A stretch of DNA of 20,173 bases from assembly GCA_001587635.1 (NCBI GenBank), contig LNJE01000021.1:1-20173 (forward strand), in the 5' to 3' direction. This DNA comes from Methanofastidiosum methylothiophilum (GTDB taxonomy: Archaea > Methanobacteriota_B > Thermococci > Methanofastidiosales > Methanofastidiosaceae). The position numbers and the translations under genes were made by a program. Under the pieces are notes generated by a model. That model was given only the letters and a program-made list of their open reading frames with translations. It did no database searches and was not told the DNA's origin. Shown here in pieces: positions 6,623-14,129 of this stretch (its first letter is position 1; each line of letters begins with the position of its first letter).

Positions 6623-9172
6623 TCAATTATTGATAAATTTCAATTTGATGACTTTTAATGCTTCAAACCATAATATGCTGATAATTCCCAAAATAGTGCA
6701 TATCATTAGGTCATTTATATGAAGTGTAGATAGAAGGAATAGATCTCTTAGAAATGGGACATATAGTACTAAACCTAAGAATAACAATGCGCCAAATGTA
6801 ACATACCATAAGGCCGAATTCGGAGATTTTAGAGTTTTCAAAATAGTTCTTGACCATGATCTATTGGTGAATATTAGCGCTAAGTTCGCAATTATTAAAG
6901 TTGTAAATGTGAAGGCCCTAGCTTCCATTTCTCCTTGTCCCCTATTTAAGACAATAACATAAGTCAATAAAACAATAGCTAAAACACTTAGCCCCTGTAA
7001 AAAACTCAATAAAGCTGTTGATCTATTAAAAATATTCTCATTAGCACTCCTTGGAGGTCTATTCATAACATTTGCCTCCTCTGGCTCAGCTTCGAATACA
7101 ACTGAACAAGAAGGATCTATTATTAATTCAAGGAATACTATGTGGACTGGCAAGAGAACTAATGGCATTTTAAGAATTACAGGAACTAGGGACATTCCGG
7201 CTATGGGTACATGTATGGCTAATATATACGCCATGGCTTTTTTTAGGTTGTCAAAGATTCTCCTTCCCACTCTAACTGAATTAACTATTGATGAAAAATC
7301 ATCATCAAGCAAAACAAGGTCGGCAGATTCTCTAGCAACGTCAGTTCCTCTTCCACCCATAGCTATTCCAATATTTGAAGATTTAAGTGCAGGTGCATCG
7401 TTAACACCGTCCCCTGTCATAGCAACAATTTCACCGTTGGATTTCAATGCATTAACTATCCTTAGTTTTTGTTCTGGAACTACCCTAGCAAATATAGTAG
7501 CATCTTTAATTTTCATTTGAAGTTCTGAATCAGACATTTTATCTAGTTCTTGCCCAGTAACAATTTTTTCAAGATTTTTTAACCCAATCTGTTTACCAAT
7601 ATTTTGTGCAGTACTTGGGTAATCCCCAGTAATCATTATGATTTTAATGCCTGCGCAATAGCATTCTTTTACTGCATTTGGTACAGATGGACGGATAGGA
7701 TCCATTAGTCCTACGAGCCCTAAAAAATCAAATTTGAAATCATGCTGCTTTGTTGGCAATTTACCTTCTTTGAATTCCGACCTAGCTACTCCTAATACCC
7801 TAAGGCCTTCTTTAGCTAGTTTGTCGACATCTAAGAGAATTTGATTTTTTCTTGTTTCTTCAAGATGGCATAAATCTATAATTGCTTCTGGTGCTCCTTT
7901 GGCAGATATTATGTAATCTTTTCCGTCTGGAGATTTCCAGACGTGAGACATTGCTAATAGATCTTCCGATAAGGGATATTCTTTCATCAAAATCCAATCG
8001 TGATGGATATGCTCAGTATTTGAAAGATAATTATTTCCAAGCTCCTTGAATGCTTTTTCCATTGGGTCAAAGGGCTCTTTTTGACTTGCTAAAATACTAA
8101 ATTCGATTATCTTATGAAATTCTTCAGGAATAGATTTATTAGAATCATAATTTATATCATAATAGCTTTTATCTGATACTATTTTTTTCACCGTCATACA
8201 ATTTTGAGTTAGAGTTCCCGTCTTATCTACACAAAGTACTGTGGCGGATCCGAGAGTTTCTACTGCTGGCACTCTTCTTGTAAGAACTCCATTTTGAGAT
8301 ATTCTCCATGCACCAAGAGCTAAAAATACTGTCAATACTACTGGGAATTCTTCAGGAAGAATTGCCATTGCCAGTGTGATTCCTGCTAAAAATCCTTGAA
8401 TCCAATTGCCCGTCGATGCACCATAGAAATATATAATAATCAAACAGAGTATAAATCCAGACGAAGAAAAATATTTGATAATGTTCTTAGTCTCTTTTTG
8501 CAAATGAGTTTCTTCTTGATCTAAAGATTGCAAGGCTTTACCAATTTTGCCCATTTCAGTTTTTATTCCAGTAGCTTGCACGAGTGCAATACCTTGACCT
8601 TTAACGACAAGTGTACCAGAATAAATAAATGGCAGTCCTTCTCCTCCAGGCAATTCCATCTCAGTTATTTCTTTACATTGAGTTTTTCTTACTGGAAAGG
8701 ACTCTCCTGTCAATAAAGATTCATCTGCATAAAAATTACTGCAACTAATTAAAATAGCGTCTGCAGGTACACGATCTCCCTCAGAAAGAATTAATATATC
8801 ATCTCTTACAACTTCCCTACCGGCAATACGTTTTTGTTCTCCATCTCGTATAACCGAAGCACGAGGGCTTGAGAGATCCCTCAAGGCTTCTAAGGCTCTC
8901 TCAGTTTTTCTTTCTTGATAAAAAGTAATTCCAATTATAACAAAGACAAAAAATAGTAACATTAAAGCTTCTTGTATATCTCCCAATATGAAATATATTA
9001 AACCGCATACCACCAACAATAAAAACATTGGCTCACGAACTATCTCAAAAGCTAAACGGAATGCATTTTTTTTATTTTTAAATGGAAGTTCATTATAACC
9101 ATCTTCCATTAATCTTTGGGATACTTCGTCTTCGGACAAACCCTTCAATTTAGTAATATCCAAATCTTCCAT
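6623..9172 (-). CDS. Cation-transporting P-type ATPase (P2/Ca2+-ATPase-like)
   Basis: This is an integral-membrane pump that moves a cation at the expense of ATP through a phospho-aspartate intermediate. The 849-residue protein contains an N-terminal cation-ATPase domain (1-60), actuator motif TGES at 155-158, the M4 motif PEEFP at 273-277, phosphorylation motif DKTGT with D316, KGAPE at 425-429 in the nucleotide domain, TGD at 515-517 and TGDGVNDAP at 586-594. C-terminal membrane helices follow, M6 reading ELIIDPSCSVVFE with D686. About ten hydrophobic segments are visible, as usual for the P2 class. M4 is PEEFP instead of the PEGLP of SERCA pumps and M6 lacks the N-x-x-T-D pattern, so calcium is plausible but not proven. 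It appears monocistronic, with a TATA-like stretch at 9217-9225. Confidence 0.92.
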   Translation of the reverse strand: MEDLDITKLKGLSEDEVSQRLMEDGYNELPFKNKKNAFRLAFEIVREPMFLLLVVCGLIYFILGDIQEALMLLFFVFVIIGITFYQERKTERALEALRDLSSPRASVIRDGEQKRIAGREVVRDDILILSEGDRVPADAILISCSNFYADESLLTGESFPVRKTQCKEITEMELPGGEGLPFIYSGTLVVKGQGIALVQATGIKTEMGKIGKALQSLDQEETHLQKETKNIIKYFSSSGFILCLIIIYFYGASTGNWIQGFLAGITLAMAILPEEFPVVLTVFLALGAWRISQNGVLTRRVPAVETLGSATVLCVDKTGTLTQNCMTVKKIVSDKSYYDINYDSNKSIPEEFHKIIEFSILASQKEPFDPMEKAFKELGNNYLSNTEHIHHDWILMKEYPLSEDLLAMSHVWKSPDGKDYIISAKGAPEAIIDLCHLEETRKNQILLDVDKLAKEGLRVLGVARSEFKEGKLPTKQHDFKFDFLGLVGLMDPIRPSVPNAVKECYCAGIKIIMITGDYPSTAQNIGKQIGLKNLEKIVTGQELDKMSDSELQMKIKDATIFARVVPEQKLRIVNALKSNGEIVAMTGDGVNDAPALKSSNIGIAMGGRGTDVARESADLVLLDDDFSSIVNSVRVGRRIFDNLKKAMAYILAIHVPIAGMSLVPVILKMPLVLLPVHIVFLELIIDPSCSVVFEAEPEEANVMNRPPRSANENIFNRSTALLSFLQGLSVLAIVLLTYVIVLNRGQGEMEARAFTFTTLIIANLALIFTNRSWSRTILKTLKSPNSALWYVTFGALLFLGLVLYVPFLRDLFLLSTLHINDLMICTILGIISILWFEALKVIKLKFINN

Positions 9173-9256
9173 CTAAAACTAGATTTAACAGTTCCTTAAA
9201 AGATTTTCTCAATGTAAATATATTGAATACGATTTAGATATGATTCCTATAATTAA

Positions 9257-10591
9257 TTAGTTGTCAACTTTACTAGAGTTATAATAAGGCGATTTGTAAA
9301 TATTGACTACCCCTCCAATGTCTTTGAAAGTAACTAATGGATCTAATTCTTCAAAAAATTCCCTTGCATACTGGGGCGTTGTTTTTTCGTATGAGTCAAT
9401 GACTACATATTCTATTTGATTTACTTCAAGGGTTCTTTGTAAAAGAGATGGATCTTGAGGAATCTGATAAGTCTTTCTATGTGAAAAATAATGAATTTGC
9501 CTAAATGATTGGGTCATAATTTTTGAATTCGGATCCGTATTCTCTCTGAGCCAAATGCCTGCATCATCTAAAAGGCCGTATGACACGACATGTGTGTCTA
9601 ATATAGATGCTGTTGTACCAAACTGGAATAATACTGTTATAATCATGAATATTAAAGTAATATCTTTTCTTTTATCTTTAAGATACATCAACGCCAAATA
9701 TACTATAAGAAAGTAAGCTGCTAACAAATACCTTGGCTCTTGGACAGGCCATAACAACGCAGGGATGATAATAAGAAATCCAAATAATAGAAATATTTTT
9801 TCTGATTTTTTAATCCCCATTATTGAAATTGGAACTATTGGTATAAATGAGCTAATTAGGAATAAAGGCAAAGTTCTAGTAAAAAAAGTAGTTATATTTG
9901 ACCCTATTTTAGGTAGTAAATAAGCGGAATGAGAAACAAAGGGCGTCTGAAAATGAGAATATGACCATATTGCCCAAGGAAGTACAAATATTACTGATGA
10001 TGCAATGCTGATTCCAACTTTTTTATTTTGATTAAATATATAGTATGCCCAAATGGGAAATGTATAAACAAAACCCACAGATTTAGTTAAGAATGCGGAT
10101 CCAACTAGGATCCCCAATAATACATGTTTTTTATAAGAATCTTCTTTTCTTAAAAATATTAGATAAGATGCCATTACTAAAGTTAACATTGGAATTTCAC
10201 GAATTACGTTAATTGAATCATAAAATATAATGGGTGAAAAGAATACATACAATGAACCTAAAAATGACATTTCTAAAGAAATTTTTTTTTCTAGAATAAG
10301 AAAAATGATTACCGTATTCATAATTGAAAATAAAGGTACAACAAGAAATATTCCGTTTTCTCCAAAAATTCTTATAAAAAGTGAAAGAAAAATAGGCAAA
10401 ATGGGAGGTACATCACCAGGATAACCATTAAAAAAATAGCCATTTCCACTAAATAAAGAATAGCCAAGGGAAGCATACAATCCTCCATCGTATATAAGTC
10501 CATAATGCGGAACATAGTAAGCTAAAGAAATAGCAGATATTATCACTATAAGAATAATGTATTTATTTCTATCCATTGTGATGTGCATCAT
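9257..10591 (-). CDS. GT-C fold membrane glycosyltransferase (family 39/ArnT/PMT-like)
   Basis: The 444-residue protein has roughly eleven hydrophobic segments followed by a hydrophilic C-terminal domain from about residue 340. After the first helix it reads YDGGLYASLGYSLFSGNGYF with D35, and a GDVPPILP segment follows. This first-loop acidic motif and layout are typical of GT-C transferases that use polyprenyl-phosphate sugars, such as the ArnT/PMT group, acting on the outer face of the membrane. Sugar and acceptor (surface protein, lipid or glycan) are unknown. Three in-frame ATGs open the gene (10591, 10588, 10576). A TATA box at about 10610-10617 places transcription start next to the first, so a leaderless mRNA starting at 10591 or 10588 fits best. 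No co-transcribed neighbours are evident. Confidence 0.75.
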   Translation of the reverse strand: MMHITMDRNKYIILIVIISAISLAYYVPHYGLIYDGGLYASLGYSLFSGNGYFFNGYPGDVPPILPIFLSLFIRIFGENGIFLVVPLFSIMNTVIIFLILEKKISLEMSFLGSLYVFFSPIIFYDSINVIREIPMLTLVMASYLIFLRKEDSYKKHVLLGILVGSAFLTKSVGFVYTFPIWAYYIFNQNKKVGISIASSVIFVLPWAIWSYSHFQTPFVSHSAYLLPKIGSNITTFFTRTLPLFLISSFIPIVPISIMGIKKSEKIFLLFGFLIIIPALLWPVQEPRYLLAAYFLIVYLALMYLKDKRKDITLIFMIITVLFQFGTTASILDTHVVSYGLLDDAGIWLRENTDPNSKIMTQSFRQIHYFSHRKTYQIPQDPSLLQRTLEVNQIEYVVIDSYEKTTPQYAREFFEELDPLVTFKDIGGVVNIYKSPYYNSSKVDN

Positions 10592-10605
10592 TTAGGGAAA
10601 GAAGA

Positions 10606-10620
10606 ATATTTATTTATATG
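10606..10620 (-). promoter_or_regulatory. TATA box of the GT-C glycosyltransferase gene
   Basis: The minus strand reads CATATAAATAAATATTC, centred about 22-25 bases upstream of the ATG at 10591. This is the spacing expected for an archaeal leaderless transcript. Confidence 0.45.
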
Positions 10621-10769
10621 GTTAATGTGGACCACACGATTAATTTATACTAATTTAGAGCTCTAACAGCCCNCAATACCTGAAAATATCATCTAAATAA
10701 CTTTTATATTAAAACAATCGAGATATACCATAAGCTTATTCTTTTATTAGTACTTAAAATAATCCATAC

Positions 10770-11024
10770 ATGACAAATGAATTTGACNAAGCATATGAAT
10801 TTGTAATTAAATCTTGTAATTACATGGGCAGNATTTGTTCATTAAAAGATGAAATTGAAGTTTGGGAAAAGAAAGAAGAAGANATGATATTTCTTATTGA
10901 TAAANGCTCCGAAAGATTTCTATCTCGTAAAAAGGAGGATGATCCGGAGTGGTATGAAAATTCAAGGAGTATGCTAAATTCTCTTATTGAAAATAGCTTT
11001 AGTTTNCCATTGTGTTTGTATTAA
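10770..11024 (+). CDS. Small protein of unknown function
   Basis: I do not recognise this 84-residue protein. It is charged and probably soluble, rich in Glu, Lys and Ser, with two predicted helical stretches (IEVWEKKEE region and the WYENSRSMLNSLIE region) and no membrane segment or signal. Coding status is supported by an ATG start behind a TATA-like ATTAAAAC region near 10700-10716. In addition, five ambiguous bases all fall on third (3) or first (2) codon positions, as expected of collapsed coding polymorphism. The next gene (UbiA type) has its own TATA box, so this is probably a separate transcript. One of the less certain gene calls in the window. Confidence 0.45.
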   Translation: MTNEFDXAYEFVIKSCNYMGXICSLKDEIEVWEKKEEXMIFLIDKXSERFLSRKKEDDPEWYENSRSMLNSLIENSFSXPLCLY

Positions 11025-11080
11025 TCTTAACATATANCCTCTCTATATTTTTTTATATANCTATATATTTTTGGACGGAA

Positions 11081-11091
11081 TATTTATAAAT
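11081..11091 (+). promoter_or_regulatory. TATA box of the UbiA-type gene
   Basis: TATTTATAAAT is centred about 26 bases before the ATG at 11112, the classic distance from box A to transcription start in archaea, so the mRNA is probably leaderless. Confidence 0.5.
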
Positions 11092-11111
11092 NGATTATAA
11101 ATGGTAGTAAT

Positions 11112-12014
11112 ATGAACTATAGGGCAATTATTTACAATTCTGTCAGTCTTAATGCCCCCAAAAATATACTTCAATTCCTCTTTGGCGTTATACTATATGC
11201 TAGTTTAAATGGCGAATACCATCTTATGAAAATAATAGTGGCCGCTTTTGGATTATCTCTAGGGTTAGGAGCAGTATATATGTTCAACGACCTCACCGAT
11301 TACGAAGAGGACAAAAAAAATCAGATGAAGATATCTTGGAAGGCCATAGCAAACGGTAGCATATCTGTCCAAAGGGCCAAATATCTTATTGTATTTTTAG
11401 CAATTTTTGGAACTATCCTATCTTTTTTATCAGGAATTAATTTTTTCACAATATATTCTACCATAATAGCTTTGAACTTGGTATATTCTTATCCAAATAT
11501 TAGACTCAAAGATCATAAAAACAGTTCATTGATTATTATCACATTAATACAAATATTGAAGTTCTCAAGTGGATGGTTTTTATTTACTTCTAGTTTCAAA
11601 GGATTTCCTTTTCCCTTTATTATTTCTTTGTCAGTAGGGTACTCTCTCTTATTTTTGTATTATAAGAATAATACTACAAATGCTAAAAAAATAATAAAAG
11701 ATAATAAATTGAGAGTTTATCCCCTCTCTTTAATTATGTTTTTATTCACGTTAGCATCATTCTTTATGTATGCTTTTCCAGTAGTATTTCTATTAATCAT
11801 AGGAATGTCCATACCAACCATTATACTCTATATTTTATCTAAAGAGTATCTTGGAACAAAAGTAAACTTTGCTTTTATGTATGTAGGACTTATAATAATC
11901 CTCTTATCATTTCTTTTGCTTTCCGTTCCGACAGTTACAGCTACAAATGATACATTAATTGATTATTCAAATCAGATAAAAGAATTCTTTAAACTTGCCT
12001 ATTTGAAAAAGTGA
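11112..12014 (+). CDS. UbiA superfamily prenyltransferase-like membrane protein
   Basis: UbiA enzymes attach a polyprenyl chain to an aromatic or glycerol-phosphate acceptor inside the membrane; in archaea members make ether lipids, quinone-like cofactors or related products. The 300-residue protein has about nine hydrophobic segments and a clear first Asp-rich motif MFNDLTDYEEDKKNQ with N59, D60, D63 and D67 (NDxxDxxxD), then a YSYPNIRLKDH segment at 125-135 typical of the family. The second Asp-rich motif expected after the middle helices is not conserved: the corresponding loop reads YYKNNTTNAKKIIKDN. That could mean an altered substrate or loss of activity. The 3' end overlaps the end of the convergent PHP gene by 16 bases. 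Function is inferred only at superfamily level. Confidence 0.72.
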   Translation: MNYRAIIYNSVSLNAPKNILQFLFGVILYASLNGEYHLMKIIVAAFGLSLGLGAVYMFNDLTDYEEDKKNQMKISWKAIANGSISVQRAKYLIVFLAIFGTILSFLSGINFFTIYSTIIALNLVYSYPNIRLKDHKNSSLIIITLIQILKFSSGWFLFTSSFKGFPFPFIISLSVGYSLLFLYYKNNTTNAKKIIKDNKLRVYPLSLIMFLFTLASFFMYAFPVVFLLIIGMSIPTIILYILSKEYLGTKVNFAFMYVGLIIILLSFLLLSVPTVTATNDTLIDYSNQIKEFFKLAYLKK

Positions 12015-12652
12015 ATCATGCTTGTCTTCAAATGAGGTTTTATTCCCGTTTGTCTACCATAAATGGATATTTTTCCTTCTTTGATGTTTTTAAAAATAGA
12101 ATTGACTGAATTTTTTGAATCAAGAATAAAATAAGAAGATCCAAGTTCTTCAGCGAAATGGGAATCAGACCCAGCTATCCCCGGGATATTGTTAGTTTTT
12201 GCATATGTTTTGGCTAATTTATTATGATTAGATATTATTGTTCGGCTATTGAACACTTCAATAGCGTCAACTTCATCTTTTATTGAATCCATCACATGTC
12301 CAATTCCTTTCCTAAATTTATCAAAAGGGTGAGGTGCAATTATGAATCCTTTTTTTCCGTAAGAAAGAGTTTCTTCTAGCGTCAGATATTTAGGAATTTC
12401 CTCCTCCATATTTAATACTATAATCTCCCCAGAATTAGTTATTATTTCTTGGCCAACTATTACTTTTATAGGCATGTCTTTTTTCTCAGCAAGATTTCTT
12501 GTCTCAATTCCCCCTTTTGTGGAGTTATGATCGGTGACAGATATAACATCTAGATTATTTGCAATTGCATTTTCTAGAATTTCCATAGGTTTCATATTTC
12601 CGTCTGGGGAATGAAGGGAATGAATGTGAAAATCGAGTTTTATTTTTTCCAT
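11999..12652 (-). CDS. PHP-domain metal-dependent phosphoesterase-like protein
   Basis: PHP proteins are metal-dependent hydrolases of phosphate esters; small archaeal members resemble TrpH/YciV-type nucleases and histidinol-phosphatase-like enzymes. Numbered from an upstream TTG at 12658, the 217-residue product shows the four PHP motif regions: FHIHSLHSPD near 10-19 (HxH), SVTDHNSTKGG near 40-50 (D-H), the GQEI/E motif near 68, IIAPHPFDK near 106-114 (H-P), and GIAGSDSHFAEE near 160-170 (D-x-H). I prefer the ATG at 12652 over the in-frame TTG two codons upstream. A TATA box at 12673-12680 lies 21-28 bases before it, which suggests a leaderless message. It is divergent from the response regulator and ends inside the UbiA-type gene. 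Confidence 0.8.
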   Translation of the reverse strand: MEKIKLDFHIHSLHSPDGNMKPMEILENAIANNLDVISVTDHNSTKGGIETRNLAEKKDMPIKVIVGQEIITNSGEIIVLNMEEEIPKYLTLEETLSYGKKGFIIAPHPFDKFRKGIGHVMDSIKDEVDAIEVFNSRTIISNHNKLAKTYAKTNNIPGIAGSDSHFAEELGSSYFILDSKNSVNSIFKNIKEGKISIYGRQTGIKPHLKTSMIHFFK

Positions 12653-12672
12653 AGACAAATCTTTTTAATTAA

Positions 12673-12680
12673 GTATAAAA
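12673..12680 (-). promoter_or_regulatory. TATA box of the PHP gene
   Basis: The minus strand reads TTTTATAC 21-28 bases upstream of the ATG at 12652, a fit for an archaeal leaderless promoter. The adjoining plus-strand stretch CTTATACTA near 12687-12695 could serve the divergent response regulator. Confidence 0.4.
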
Positions 12681-12745
12681 AATTAACTTATACTAAAAAA
12701 TACAAACTAGTAAATGTTTTAAGTAAACAAATCAAGCTATATTTA

Positions 12746-13111
12746 ATGCTTAAAGTACTTGTTGTTGAAGATGAAGTTGAACTTCTTGAACTTTATGATT
12801 TGATACTTAGTAAAAACTATAAAGTTTTTACTACGGATAGTGGTAGGGAAGCTATTAACATAATTGATAGAGAAAATCCCGAAATATTAATAGTCGATAT
12901 AAGGCTCCCTGATTTATCTGGAATTGAAGTTACAAAATATGCAAAGGCAAAAAATCTTAATGTCGTTGTAATTGGAGTCTCTGCATATAGAGAAAGATTC
13001 AAAGAAGCAATCGATGCTGGTGCAGCCACTGTTATACAAAAACCNTTTTTAATNAAACAAATTCATGAGGTAATTGAAGNCNTACTTCANAAAAAACAGN
13101 AATCTTTTTAN
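12746..13111 (+). CDS. Stand-alone response regulator receiver protein
   Basis: A single receiver domain (CheY-like) that would take phosphate from a histidine kinase and act by protein contact; no output domain is attached. The protein starts MLKVLVVEDE and shows the full site: acidic pair E8/D9, phospho-acceptor D51 in IVDIRLPD, S79 in GVSAY, and K99 followed by an ambiguous codon that is CCN, hence proline (KP). Length is about 121 residues if the stop is TAN at 13109-13111; NAA at 13100-13102 could also be the stop in some variants. The frame then continues openly into the acetate-transporter gene, so the stop depends on these ambiguous bases. The true start is the ATG at 12746, not the upstream frame opening. 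No kinase gene is in the window. Confidence 0.75.
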
Positions 13112-13141
13112 ATTATACTATTTTTCTACANNTTGATTATT

Positions 13142-13699
13142 ATGTCAGGAAAAATTGCAAATCCNGGTCCTTTNGGACTTGCNGCGTTTGGTCTAACCAC
13201 NCTNATTTTAAACTTTGTCAATGCNGAAATCATTCCTGCTGAAAGNATAGGNATGGTTTTACCTATGGGNTTATTNTATGGNGGTGCATGCCANATATAT
13301 GCCGGCATGTGGGAAATGAATAAAGGCAANACATTTGGNGCTACAGCATTTACATCATATGGNGCATTTTGGCTTGGNCTTTCACTTATGTTTTTATTAC
13401 AATATGTNGGNATNATTTCACCTGTGCCAAAAGCNGGGCTTGCAATTCTTTTNGGTGCNTGGGGNCTATTTACNGCTTATATGACTNTTGCTACTNTAAA
13501 GAAGCCTAANGCNCTACAAGTAGTGTTCATTTCTTTGACAATATTGTTCTTCCTTTTAGCNATAGGNCANTTTAATCCCATTGTACACATTATTGCAGGA
13601 TATGAAGGTATATTCACAGCATTGTCTGCATTGTACTTATCTGCAGCAGAAGTTATNAATGAAACATTCGAAAGAAAAGTTCTTCCAATNGGTGAATAG
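13142..13699 (+). CDS. Acetate transporter, GPR1/FUN34/SatP (AceTr) family
   Basis: Members are six-helix membrane proteins that move acetate or succinate across the membrane. The 185-residue product has the signature near the N-terminus NPGPLGLAAFG (ambiguous codons CCN, TTN and GCN read as Pro, Leu and Ala), then GLFYGGACQIYAGMWEMNKGN, the family's glycine-rich QxxAGMWE region, and six hydrophobic segments. Thirty-three ambiguous bases lie in the gene; 31 are at third codon positions, 2 at first and none at second. This strongly supports the frame and indicates collapsed synonymous variation. The ATG at 13142 follows a TATA-like ATTATACTAT by about 26 bases. It is in the same orientation as the response regulator and the Cys-winged-helix gene, and in methanogen-like archaea it could import acetate as a carbon source. 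Confidence 0.85.
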   Translation: MSGKIANXGPXGLXAFGLTXXILNFVNXEIIPAEXIXMVLPMXLXYXGACXIYAGMWEMNKGXTFXATAFTSYXAFWLXLSLMFLLQYXXXISPVPKXGLAILXGXWXLFXAYMTXATXKKPXXLQVVFISLTILFFLLXIXXFNPIVHIIAGYEGIFTALSALYLSAAEVXNETFERKVLPXGE

Positions 13700-13708
13700 A
13701 TTTATATA
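13699..13708 (+). promoter_or_regulatory. TATA box of the small winged-helix gene
   Basis: GATTTATATATT directly follows the transporter stop codon and is about 24 bases before the ATG at 13728. This suggests a separate leaderless transcript for the small gene. Confidence 0.45.
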
Positions 13709-13727
13709 TTATTTTTCTATTTTTTTT

Positions 13728-13982
13728 ATGGGTGTNAATATGGGATGNAATNCAGAACAAAAATCAAAAATTCTCACAATAATATATCAAAGAGGNGANA
13801 TCTCNCCNGAAAAAATATCNGAGATTACAAAAATAACAATTGAAGATGTCAAAGCATGTGGTAATATACTAAAAGAAGAAAAGTTAATTGAAGAGTGTTG
13901 TGGGAAATACTCTACAGCTTCTATAATCGGTATAAAAGCGGAATATACTTCCGGTGACGATAGTTGCTCTGGGGCAGGATAA
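13728..13982 (+). CDS. Small cysteine-containing winged-helix protein (FeoC-like)
   Basis: The 84-residue protein has an N-terminal helix-turn-helix-like part: ILTIIYQRG, then PEKISEITKITIEDVKACGNILKEEKLIEE, which fits a small winged helix. Cysteines occur at positions 7, 44, 57, 58 and 80, and the tail DDSCSGAG is unusual. This arrangement recalls FeoC-type regulators that carry a cysteine-bound iron-sulfur cluster, but the exact FeoC cysteine spacing is not seen, so this is an analogy. The frame is backed by eight ambiguous bases: seven at third codon positions and one at first. The ATG at 13728 is preferred; a second at 13740 would remove four residues. It sits directly after the acetate transporter, so it may sense metal or redox state, or regulate that gene. 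Confidence 0.6.
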   Translation: MGXNMGXNXEQKSKILTIIYQRXXIXXEKIXEITKITIEDVKACGNILKEEKLIEECCGKYSTASIIGIKAEYTSGDDSCSGAG

Positions 13983-14024
13983 ACCTCAAAATTTTTAGTT
14001 GCTCTAATTTATAGATTCTTAATA

Positions 14025-14031
14025 ATTCTTT
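14025..14031 (+). terminator. Possible T-tract terminator
   Basis: AATTCTTTTTTACTGAC lies about 45 bases after the winged-helix gene. A T-tract in this position is compatible with archaeal termination; there is no hairpin. Confidence 0.3.
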
Positions 14032-14129
14032 TTTACTGACTTTACTTAAGTTTTGATCTTAAATTTCTTGATTGAAACCACACCCAAAAAACATTTAAGA
14101 AAGAGCAATATTTTAAATATAGTGAATAT

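Noticed and set aside
12611..13699. A single fusion protein of response regulator and acetate transporter
   Set aside because: The receiver starts at the ATG at 12746, and codons NAA and TAN before the transporter ATG are likely stops. The transporter begins with its own family signature.
2620..13820. N bases as scaffold gaps
   Set aside because: They are single, scattered and follow codon phase, unlike runs of N used to pad gaps.
13938..14045. Possible box C/D guide RNA near nop5 (GTGACGA and CTGA-like strings)
   Set aside because: The C box is imperfect, the first part lies inside the winged-helix gene, the spacing is poor and no inner C'/D' boxes or kink-turn pairing were seen.
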